The translations under genes were made by a program, and so were the position numbers. A stretch of 6,112 nucleotides of DNA from Lachnospiraceae bacterium UBA3826 (GTDB lineage Bacteria > Bacillota > Clostridia > Lachnospirales > Lachnospiraceae), in assembly GCA_002393095.1 (NCBI GenBank), contig DGII01000139.1, positions 1-6,112 on the forward strand, read 5' to 3'. The notes below the pieces were generated by a model. That model searched no databases and was not told where the DNA came from. It saw nothing but the letters and a program-made list of their open reading frames with translations. Positions within the stretch are counted from its first letter, which is position 1; every line of letters begins with the position of its first letter. Of this stretch, positions 1 to 5,730 are shown in pieces.

Positions 1-120
1 GCATACGGTTATAATCTTGGAAAAGGAGATGGGTGGAATGCCAAGAGATGTTATGAAGAAAAACAGGAATGTAAGCCTGATAACAAATTGTATCATCGTA
101 ATACTGACGCTGGTTGGAAG
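1..120. other. Left-edge flank downstream of the AraC gene, no assignable gene
   Basis: This stretch lies beyond the stop codon of the minus-strand regulator and I cannot assign a gene to it. Two plus-strand frames are open from the window edge. One runs to a TGA at 181-183 and encodes a hydrophilic, Trp/Cys-containing peptide that could be the tail of a gene cut by the window edge. The other has an AGGAG at 23-27 followed by ATG at 38 and 53, and encodes a short Lys-rich start plus a hydrophobic segment before ending at 214. Both would overlap the 3' end of the regulator gene in antisense, and neither resembles a family I know. The minus strand is also open here in one frame, but its ATG at 94-96 has no ribosome binding site. 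I treat the region as intergenic or edge sequence of unknown content. Confidence 0.4.
59..79 (-). terminator. Weak candidate terminator for the AraC gene
   Basis: Read on the minus strand, a short hairpin CAGG-(8 nt)-CCTG is followed directly by TTTTTCTTC. It lies about 42 nt past the regulator's TAG stop (121-123), a sensible place for its transcript to end. The stem is only 4 bp and the loop is 8 nt, so this is a weak intrinsic terminator at best. No better hairpin was found between the stop codon and the window edge. Confidence 0.22.
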
Positions 121-1014
121 CTACCTAACCGTCACAAGCTCGCTGCTTTCCTTGTCGAGCTGCTGCTTATATTCGTTGGGTGAGATACCGAACTCGTTCT
201 TGAAGTCTCTGTAGAAGCTTGAATAGTTGGTGAATCCGCACTGTAAGTAGGCTTTGCCTATTTCTCCGTTCTGGTGCATGAAATCCCTGAAGAGGTTAAG
301 CCTCTGCTTGATTATATACTGCTTGATGGAGATGCCGAGGTTAGCCTTGAATACATGGGATATGTGATACTTGCTTAAGTAGAAGTGATCCGCTATTGAG
401 TCGAGGCTTATCTGCTCCGTTAAGTGTGCGTTGATATAGATGATAAGATTCTGATAGAGGCTCGCATTCTCCTTGAACTCGATTGGATGTTCGGCCTCAT
501 AGGTCGCGCGATTCAAGTCGAAGACCAGATCGCATACCTGATTCTGGATCTTCGCTGTTTTGCCATACCTGTCCTGATGTATCTCCTGTATGAGATTGAA
601 TATCTTGGACTGTATTGCATTAAATGCGATATTATCAAAATGATATATATACTGCTTATTGACACTGGCCTGCTGCATGATATAGCCGTATGCCGTCGAG
701 ATGCGAAGAAGCTGATTGCAGTAGTCTCGACTTATCCAGAAGACAAAGCGCTGGTAGTATATATCCGTATTATGGATGATGGCGTAATGCGGTACATGGG
801 GCGGTATGAGCACCAGATCTCCCGATGAGAGATGATAAGTCTTGTCAGCGATCACCATGGACACATCTCCGTCCACGAAGAAGTAGAATTCATAGTAATC
901 GTGGGTATGACTTCCCGTAGCTTTCATGTGGATATCGCTGTAATAATATATCTCGAAATCCTTGGAAAGCATATATTGTCTGGGCGAAAAAGTTGTTCTT
1001 AATTCTTCTCTCAT
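121..1014 (-). CDS. AraC-family transcriptional regulator with N-terminal cupin domain
   Basis: A 297-residue DNA-binding regulator of usual length for a two-domain AraC/XylS protein. The N-terminal half is a cupin-type ligand domain: the HTH signature histidines at 36 and 38, Glu42, a beta-rich stretch to about 90, and the PPHVPH turn at 71-76. Such domains bind sugars or sugar acids. The C-terminal 100 residues hold the paired helix-turn-helix: first HTH about 201-225 (ISLDSIADHFYLSKYHISHVF) and second about 251-275, with the family signature GFTNYSSFYRDFKNEFGISP at 260-279. There is no signal peptide or membrane segment, so it acts in the cytoplasm on DNA. The ATG at 1014 is preceded on the minus strand by AAGGT (1026-1030) at a somewhat long 11-nt spacing. 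The gene is divergent from uxuA across a 219-base control region, so it probably regulates uxuA and the downstream xylan side-chain genes, perhaps in response to a uronate or aldouronic acid. The family call is firm; target and inducer are inference. Confidence 0.93.
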   Translation of the reverse strand: MREELRTTFSPRQYMLSKDFEIYYYSDIHMKATGSHTHDYYEFYFFVDGDVSMVIADKTYHLSSGDLVLIPPHVPHYAIIHNTDIYYQRFVFWISRDYCNQLLRISTAYGYIMQQASVNKQYIYHFDNIAFNAIQSKIFNLIQEIHQDRYGKTAKIQNQVCDLVFDLNRATYEAEHPIEFKENASLYQNLIIYINAHLTEQISLDSIADHFYLSKYHISHVFKANLGISIKQYIIKQRLNLFRDFMHQNGEIGKAYLQCGFTNYSSFYRDFKNEFGISPNEYKQQLDKESSELVTVR

Positions 1015-1070
1015 GTTCTAATATTACCTTATAGTTTACAAAAAATAAACAATTTTTGAAAAATGCCGCA

Positions 1071-1099
1071 ACTTTTCACTACTTGTTCACAAGAAGTAG
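1071..1099. promoter_or_regulatory. Candidate regulator-binding repeats upstream of the uxuA promoter
   Basis: Overlapping repeats sit directly upstream of the proposed uxuA -35 box. An inverted repeat CTACTT (1079-1084) / AAGTAG (1094-1099) encloses a second, CTTG (1082-1085) / CAAG (1090-1093). In addition ACTTTTCAC (1071-1079) is nearly repeated as ACTTGTTCAC (1081-1090), about one helical turn away and in the same orientation. AraC-family activators typically bind direct repeats abutting the -35, so the position suits the divergently encoded regulator. No binding data can be read from sequence, and a different regulator could equally use these repeats. Confidence 0.4.
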
Positions 1100-1101
1100 A
1101 A

Positions 1102-1131
1102 TTGTAAGGGCCTTTTGTATATTAGTATAAT
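1102..1131 (+). promoter_or_regulatory. Predicted sigma-A promoter of uxuA
   Basis: A perfect -10 box TATAAT at 1126-1131 lies 18 bp downstream of TTGTAA (1102-1107), a 4/6 match to the -35 consensus TTGACA. Transcription would start near 1138, giving a 5' leader of roughly 95 nt before the uxuA ATG at 1234. The weak -35 next to repeat elements at 1071-1099 suits an activator-dependent promoter. Confidence 0.6.
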
Positions 1132-1158
1132 GAAAATGTGTAAGAGGTATATAAGAAT

Positions 1159-1174
1159 GGTGTATCGTTACACC
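1159..1174 (+). promoter_or_regulatory. Perfect 6-bp inverted repeat in the uxuA 5' leader
   Basis: GGTGTA-TCGT-TACACC is a perfect 6-bp inverted repeat with a 4-base centre, about 20 nt after the expected transcription start. It could form a small RNA hairpin in the leader or serve as a DNA operator placed where a bound repressor would block elongation. No T-tract follows, so it is not an intrinsic terminator. Which role applies, if any, cannot be decided from the sequence. Confidence 0.35.
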
Positions 1175-1233
1175 TTCGATAAAATGGTGCTGTGTGTCCA
1201 TAGGATTCACAGTGGAGAGGACAGGAGCAATAT

Positions 1234-2298
1234 ATGGAGATGACGTTCAGATGGTTCGGAACCGGTCACGATACAGTGACACTTAGTCAGATCAGGCAGA
1301 TACCGGGAGTGACAGGAGTGATCACCACACTGTATGATAAGATGCCCGGTGAACTCTGGACTAAAGAGGAGATTCGTGAGCTTAAGAAGGAGGTTGAGCT
1401 TGACGGACTGCATATATCGGGTATAGAGAGTGTCAATATCCATGACGATATCAAGACAGGCTCCGGTAAGAGAGATCTGTATATCGATAATTATATTAAG
1501 ACACTTGAGGCATTGGGCCAAGAGGACATACACATGGTATGCTATAATTTTATGCCTGTCTTTGACTGGACCAGAACAGAGCTTGCAAGAGTGCGTTCTG
1601 ACGGTTCGACTGTAATGGCATATAATCAGAAGACGGTAGATGCCATGATACCGGAGAAGATGTTCGACTCCATATCCGGTGATATGAACGGCTCGGTGAT
1701 GCCGGGCTGGGAGCCTGAGAGGATGGCTCATATCAAGGAGCTTTTTGAGCAGTATAAGGATGTGACGGAGGAGGATCTATTTAATAATCTTAAGTACTTC
1801 CTGGAGAAGATAATGCCTGTATGTGACAAGTATGACATCAATATGGCTCTTCATCCGGATGATCCTGCTTGGAGCGTATTCGGACTGCCGCGTATAGCCA
1901 TAAGCAAGGAGAACCTCGTAAGGATCACTAAGCTTGTGGATAACGTACATAACGGAATCACATTCTGTACAGGCTCTTACGGTTCAAGCATAGCCAATAA
2001 TCTGGTAGAGACCATATGGGAGCTTAAGGGCAGGATACACTTCGGACATATCCGCAATCTTAAGTTCAATTCGCCGGATGATTTCGAAGAGGCTGCACAC
2101 TTGTCAAGCGATGGAGACTTCGATATGTATGAGATCATGAAGGCATTACATGATTCGGGCTTTAACGGGCCTATCCGTCCGGATCATGGCAGGATGATAT
2201 GGGGCGAGGTCGCCATGCCGGGATACGGTCTGTATGACAGAGCACTTGGCGCCACTTACCTTAACGGTCTGTGGGAAGCCATAGATAAGAGTAAATAA
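1234..2298 (+). CDS. uxuA: Mannonate dehydratase (UxuA)
   Basis: A 354-residue cytoplasmic enzyme, EC 4.2.1.8, converting D-mannonate to 2-dehydro-3-deoxy-D-gluconate in hexuronate catabolism. It has the usual length for Gram-positive UxuA, somewhat shorter than the enterobacterial form. The family start MTFRWFG follows the ATG almost at once. Further signatures are ALHPDDP (205-211), ITFCTGSYG (242-250), HFGHIRN (269-275) and GPIRPDHGRMIWGE (312-325). His207, Cys245, His272 and Asp317 fall where characterised UxuA proteins place their Mn2+ ligands. The fold is a xylose-isomerase-like TIM barrel. The start is supported by AGGAG at 1223-1227, six bases before the ATG. It is the first plus-strand gene after the divergent AraC regulator, followed after 108 bases by the GH115 alpha-glucuronidase gene, which implies it handles glucuronate-derived mannonate released from xylan side chains. 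The enzymes linking glucuronate to mannonate are not in the window. No frameshift or missing key residue is seen. Confidence 0.96.
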   Translation: MEMTFRWFGTGHDTVTLSQIRQIPGVTGVITTLYDKMPGELWTKEEIRELKKEVELDGLHISGIESVNIHDDIKTGSGKRDLYIDNYIKTLEALGQEDIHMVCYNFMPVFDWTRTELARVRSDGSTVMAYNQKTVDAMIPEKMFDSISGDMNGSVMPGWEPERMAHIKELFEQYKDVTEEDLFNNLKYFLEKIMPVCDKYDINMALHPDDPAWSVFGLPRIAISKENLVRITKLVDNVHNGITFCTGSYGSSIANNLVETIWELKGRIHFGHIRNLKFNSPDDFEEAAHLSSDGDFDMYEIMKALHDSGFNGPIRPDHGRMIWGEVAMPGYGLYDRALGATYLNGLWEAIDKSK

Positions 2299-2313
2299 AG
2301 GGGGTATAAATAT

Positions 2314-2368
2314 ATGCTGCCGCAGCTTAAGTGACATAATGTCACAGGTAGTCTGTGGTAGCATTTTT
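2314..2368 (+). terminator. Nested hairpins with T-tract between uxuA and the GH115 gene (candidate attenuator or terminator)
   Basis: Only 16 bases past the uxuA stop begins a dense set of complementary segments. A closing stem pairs ATGCTGCC (2314-2321) with GGTAGCAT (2357-2364; one G-U pair) and runs directly into TTTTT (2364-2368). Inside or overlapping it are GCTG-CCG-CAGC (2316-2326), GTGACA-TAA-TGTCAC (2331-2345) and CACAG-GTAGT-CTGTG (2343-2357). Several helices share bases and cannot coexist, so alternative folds are possible. The T-tract after the closing stem makes a partial intrinsic terminator plausible, reducing read-through from uxuA into the GH115 gene. The large enclosed region makes it an atypical terminator. 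I see no match to a riboswitch class I know. Confidence 0.45.
2331..2345. promoter_or_regulatory. 15-bp palindrome, candidate operator of the GH115 gene
   Basis: GTGACATAATGTCAC is a 15-bp palindrome with perfect 7-bp arms around a single central base, ending 26 bp upstream of the TATAAT at 2372-2377, so it would sit just upstream of that promoter's -35 region. Perfect symmetry is typical of sites for dimeric regulators such as GntR or LacI types. It does not match the Crp spacing (GTGA-N6-TCAC; here N7) nor the catabolite-control cre pattern. It also forms the middle hairpin of the RNA structure here, so the symmetry may serve the RNA instead. Confidence 0.4.
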
Positions 2369-2371
2369 CTG

Positions 2372-2377
2372 TATAAT
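2372..2377 (+). promoter_or_regulatory. -10 box of a possible internal promoter for the GH115 gene
   Basis: A perfect TATAAT, preceded by TG, lies 29 bases before the GH115 start codon and just after the T-tract. No sequence close to TTGACA is found 16-18 bp upstream, so the promoter would be weak or activator-dependent. It would give a leader of about 23 nt containing the AAGGAG ribosome binding site (2394-2399). Confidence 0.4.
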
Positions 2378-2406
2378 GGAGTAACGGAAGATTAAGGAGT
2401 AGGAGC

Positions 2407-5400
2407 ATGGAGTATTTACTTAACACTGAGAGGATTAAAGCGGATAAGATTAAGATAATAACAGAGTCAGAAGGACATGAGGGAGTTAGGCTTGCAGCAG
2501 ACTGGCTTAAGCGGGATATGCAGGGTGTATTCGGTGCATGTCCGGACATAGCCGAGATCGAATATGAGGAGATAACAGGTAACAGTGAATCTGCAGAGCA
2601 TGCGGGACATAAGCCGGTGGATGCCGCTTGGCATGACTTAATGCCTGTAATATGTGTATCTGCGGATAAGGGTCATATAGCCTGGGAGCTTAATGACAGA
2701 GGTGTCATTGAGCTTGACCTTATACGGGGCAAGAGAGAATGCTATATATTCAAAGTGGTTAAGCTGGATGCTCCGGATACCAGTACGGACGCCTCGGATG
2801 ACAGCCGGAGGCATAAGAAGACGGCCCTTGTGATAGTAGGCTCTGATAAGCGCGGAACCATATACGGTATGCTTCATCTGTCAGAGCTTATGGGAGTATC
2901 TCCCTTCACGGACTGGCTTGATATTAAGCCCGGACATATGGATGAGCTTATCCTGACAGAAGCCGATAACCTCGTATCAAAGGAGCCTTCGGTACGATAC
3001 AGAGGCTTCTTCATCAACGACGAGTGGCCTGCCTTCGGTAACTGGTGCAATAAGCGCTTCGGCGGCTTCAATGCAGCGTGCTATGAGCATGTATTCGAAC
3101 TGCTGTTAAGACTTAAGGGCAATTATATGTGGCCTGCCATGTGGACCTCCATCTTCCCTGATGACGGCCCTGAACTTGCAAGTGCGGTTCTTGCGGATAA
3201 GCTTGGAGTGGTGATGGGTATGTCACATCATGAGCCGTGCTTAAGACAGGGAGAGGAATACAAGTACTTAAGAGGACCTGAGTCCATATACGGGGATGCG
3301 TGGGACTTTAGGAAGAATAAGGAGGGAATAACCCGATTCTGGGAGGACGGACTTAAGAGAGGCGGTCATCTGGAGAATGTCATCACTGTAGGTATGCGCG
3401 GCGAATTCGACTCCACAGTGCTTGGCAAGGAGGCGACGCTTGGTGACAATATCGACCTTATAAGGGATGTGCTTAAGACGCAGAATGAACTCATACGCAG
3501 ATTCGTTGACCCTGATCTGGATAATGTTCCGCGTATGCTCGCTCTGTATAAGGAGGTGGAGGCATTCTACTACGGCGACGATACCTATAAGGGGCTTAAG
3601 GGAGACCCTGAGCTTGAAGGCGTGACACTGATGCTGTGCGATGACAACTTCGGTAATCTCCGCACCCTTCCGCCGGAGTCTGAGCGGGATCATAAGGGTG
3701 GCTACGGCATGTATTATCACATGGATTATCACGGATGGCCCATATCCTACGAATGGGTCAATTCAAGCACCCTTCCCAAGATATGGGAGCAGATGACGCA
3801 GTGCTATGAGTTCGGTGTTAGAGAGCTGTGGATAGTCAATGTAGGAGATATCTTCACTAACGAGTATCCGCTGTCATTCTTCATGGACATGGCCTATGAT
3901 TATGAAAAATGGGGCCTTGCCAATGTCAACGCACCTGACGAGTATACTAGGAGCTTCGTGCGGACACAGTTCGCCGGTGTGACCGAAGCATGTGCGATAT
4001 CCATAGAGAAGCTTCTTAAGGGCTATACCCGCATAGCGGCGAACAGACGGCCGGAGGCTATGAATGTGGATGTATACGATCCGGTGTGGTATGATGAGAC
4101 CAAGGATATGCTTGATAAGTGTGAAGAGTATACAAGTCAGGCGGCCGATATATATAAGCAGCTATCATCAGAGGAAAGTAACAGCGCCTACCCGTTCTAT
4201 GAGCTTGTGTATTATCCCCTTATGGCTAATCTTAATGTGCAGAGGCTATGGCTCTATACGGGGCTTAATCATGCGCTTGCAGGTATTCATGCGGTGGATG
4301 AGGCAATGCTCTATGCACATAAGGCAGAGGAATGCCTTAAGCTTGACGAAGAGCTTACGGATGAGCTTCATACCATACATGACGGTATGTGGTACGGCAT
4401 GGGTATGTCAGAGCATATAGGCTTTAATTACTGGAATGAAGAGGAGTGCAGCTTCCCTGTGCTCTATAGCGGCAGAAGGCCGGATAAGCCGCGTATCGTA
4501 ACCTGTATACCGGGAACTGACAGACATACCGAGGGTGGTGTCTGGACGAAGACGGATCTTGTGCTTGATACCTTCTTAAGACCTGATAATGAAGTGGGAA
4601 GTATCATCCTGCACTCGGTGGGTGAAGGGACTGCGGAGTATGAGATATGCACAGATGCGGATGTCTTCGATATATCAGATATGAAGGGCTGCATAGAGTG
4701 CGGAGAAAGTAAGGAGATAGAGATAAGACTTAAGAACAGGAGCAATCCGGGTGAGACTAAAGCTGCCGATGAGACAGACGCTACGGGCGGCACAGATATG
4801 ACAGAAGTGTCATATGCCATGTATAAGCTTAGTGTGAGATCAATGTCTGACTCTCTTCCTACGGAATCAGTCATACTGATACCGGTGAATAATACGGATT
4901 ATTCGTCGCTTAAGCCAGGCACCTATGTATGGTGCGGTACGGATACGGTCGCATTAAGCAGCGAGCACTACAGTGTTATCACGGATGAGAAGTGCGCTCC
5001 CATGGGTTATATATCTATAGAAGCGGGGCATTTTACCCGTAAGGGAAGTGATGGTGACGGTGAATTTGTCGAGATACCGGATTACGGCAAGACGCTGTCG
5101 GGAATGAAGGCATTTCCTGTAACCAAGACCTATACACCCGGAGGTGATGCGCCATATCTTGATTATGATCTGTATATGCCAGAGGACGGAGAGTATACGG
5201 TACGGGTATATGTAACTCCGGCTAATCCGGTATATAAGAATAATCTCCTGCGATACGGTATCGGCGTGATAAAGGGTGATAAGGCGGTTAACGGCGAAGG
5301 TGTAAGCGATGCGACAGGCGATGATAAATGCGCTGTCAGGCTTGCAGATACCGTGGTCAGGAGCTATGCTGTGGGCGATGACAATGATGACTGGAAGCAG

Positions 5401-5577
5401 GGTGTACTTGATAACATACATATAAGCGAAAGCGATGAGCTGTTCGCGGAGGGGCTTAATACCCTTCGCATATATGCCTGTGATCCGGGCTTCGTGCTGC
5501 AGAAGCTTGTCATATATAAGAAGGGCTTAAGTCCGGCATCAAGCTATCTCGGACCGAAAGAGACCTACAGAGTATGA
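2407..5577 (+). CDS. GH115 alpha-glucuronidase, intracellular
   Basis: A 1056-residue glycoside hydrolase family 115 protein. Characterised members are inverting exo-enzymes that remove alpha-1,2-linked D-glucuronic or 4-O-methyl-glucuronic acid from xylan, including internal residues; a few act on arabinogalactan. Approximate domains: N-terminal alpha/beta domain (1-185), TIM-barrel catalytic domain (190-510) with RGFFINDEWP (199-208), NYMWPAMW (239-246), GMSHHEP (271-277), VGMRGEFDS (328-336), CDDNFGNLR (411-419), YYHMDYHG (436-443) and ELWIVNVGD (473-481), a helical bundle (510-690), a beta-rich stretch (690-860) possibly like the extra insertion domain of some GH115 enzymes, and the C-terminal beta domain (865-1050) opening with GYISIEAGHFTRK. 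There is no signal peptide, so it should act in the cytoplasm on imported oligosaccharides. AAGGAG at 2394-2399, seven bases before the ATG, fixes the start; a second AGGAG (2401-2405) is too close. Asp/Thr-rich inserts (about 121-137 and 781-800) lengthen it. The family call is firm; the exact substrate is inferred. Confidence 0.94.
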   Translation: MEYLLNTERIKADKIKIITESEGHEGVRLAADWLKRDMQGVFGACPDIAEIEYEEITGNSESAEHAGHKPVDAAWHDLMPVICVSADKGHIAWELNDRGVIELDLIRGKRECYIFKVVKLDAPDTSTDASDDSRRHKKTALVIVGSDKRGTIYGMLHLSELMGVSPFTDWLDIKPGHMDELILTEADNLVSKEPSVRYRGFFINDEWPAFGNWCNKRFGGFNAACYEHVFELLLRLKGNYMWPAMWTSIFPDDGPELASAVLADKLGVVMGMSHHEPCLRQGEEYKYLRGPESIYGDAWDFRKNKEGITRFWEDGLKRGGHLENVITVGMRGEFDSTVLGKEATLGDNIDLIRDVLKTQNELIRRFVDPDLDNVPRMLALYKEVEAFYYGDDTYKGLKGDPELEGVTLMLCDDNFGNLRTLPPESERDHKGGYGMYYHMDYHGWPISYEWVNSSTLPKIWEQMTQCYEFGVRELWIVNVGDIFTNEYPLSFFMDMAYDYEKWGLANVNAPDEYTRSFVRTQFAGVTEACAISIEKLLKGYTRIAANRRPEAMNVDVYDPVWYDETKDMLDKCEEYTSQAADIYKQLSSEESNSAYPFYELVYYPLMANLNVQRLWLYTGLNHALAGIHAVDEAMLYAHKAEECLKLDEELTDELHTIHDGMWYGMGMSEHIGFNYWNEEECSFPVLYSGRRPDKPRIVTCIPGTDRHTEGGVWTKTDLVLDTFLRPDNEVGSIILHSVGEGTAEYEICTDADVFDISDMKGCIECGESKEIEIRLKNRSNPGETKAADETDATGGTDMTEVSYAMYKLSVRSMSDSLPTESVILIPVNNTDYSSLKPGTYVWCGTDTVALSSEHYSVITDEKCAPMGYISIEAGHFTRKGSDGDGEFVEIPDYGKTLSGMKAFPVTKTYTPGGDAPYLDYDLYMPEDGEYTVRVYVTPANPVYKNNLLRYGIGVIKGDKAVNGEGVSDATGDDKCAVRLADTVVRSYAVGDDNDDWKQGVLDNIHISESDELFAEGLNTLRIYACDPGFVLQKLVIYKKGLSPASSYLGPKETYRV

Positions 5578-5588
5578 AGGCCCTGATG

Positions 5589-5594
5589 TATAAT
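5589..5594 (+). promoter_or_regulatory. Possible -10 box after the GH115 gene
   Basis: TATAAT preceded by TG occurs 11 bases past the GH115 stop, the same TGTATAAT octamer seen before the GH115 gene at 2370-2377. The best upstream hexamer in -35 position is poor (CCTACA at 5564-5569, spacing 19). In such AT-rich sequence a chance match is quite possible, and the esterase may simply be cotranscribed with the GH115 gene, since no terminator separates them. Confidence 0.22.
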
Positions 5595-5598
5595 ACAG

Positions 5599-5727
5599 TA
5601 TAAGAAATAAAATATAAGAAATAAGATATATGATATAAGAAATAAGGTATAAGGTATAAGATATAAAAAGATGTAAGAACAAGACACAGGGCATTAAGCA
5701 ATAGAGAATAAGGATTAAGGAATAAAG
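5599..5727 (+). repeat. Heptanucleotide tandem repeat (WATAAGR) forming the leader of the esterase gene
   Basis: Positions 5599-5668 are ten contiguous 7-base units: TATAAGA, AATAAAA, TATAAGA, AATAAGA, TATATGA, TATAAGA, AATAAGG, TATAAGG, TATAAGA, TATAAAA. After a 3-base phase shift, recognisable units resume in a new common register: TGTAAGA (5672), then ATTAAGC, AATAGAG, AATAAGG, ATTAAGG and AATAAAG (5693-5727), with two poorly matching units between. The array ends three bases before the esterase ATG, and the probable ribosome binding site AAGGA (5717-5721) lies within it. It holds TAA stops in all three plus frames and lacks GC-rich stems, so it is non-coding and would be an unstructured purine-rich RNA leader. 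It probably arose by slippage; any function is unknown. Confidence 0.8.
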
Positions 5728-5730
5728 ACA

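Noticed and set aside
424..828. 134-codon open frame on the plus strand opposite the regulator gene
   Set aside because: It lies wholly antisense to the well-supported AraC gene, resembles no family, and has no convincing ribosome binding site.
1015..1060. Promoter for the AraC gene
   Set aside because: On the minus strand, TAAACT and TATAAG resemble -10 boxes but lie too close to the ribosome binding site and have poor -35 partners. A further pair (TTGCGG, TATTTT) is also weak, so I did not call one.
1207..1731. 174-codon minus-strand open frame opposite uxuA
   Set aside because: The opposite strand encodes an unmistakable UxuA. The antisense peptide is rich in His/Cys/Leu, as expected of mirror frames.
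2331..2345. Crp or CcpA binding site
   Set aside because: The GTGA/TCAC half-sites are 7 bases apart instead of Crp's 6, and the sequence does not fit the cre consensus with its central CG.
3268..5421. Several 130-155 codon minus-strand frames inside the GH115 gene
   Set aside because: They are shadows of a long conserved coding sequence and show no family motifs.
5599..5668. CRISPR-like repetition
   Set aside because: The units are 7 bases, contiguous and spacer-free, with no cas genes; this is a simple tandem repeat.
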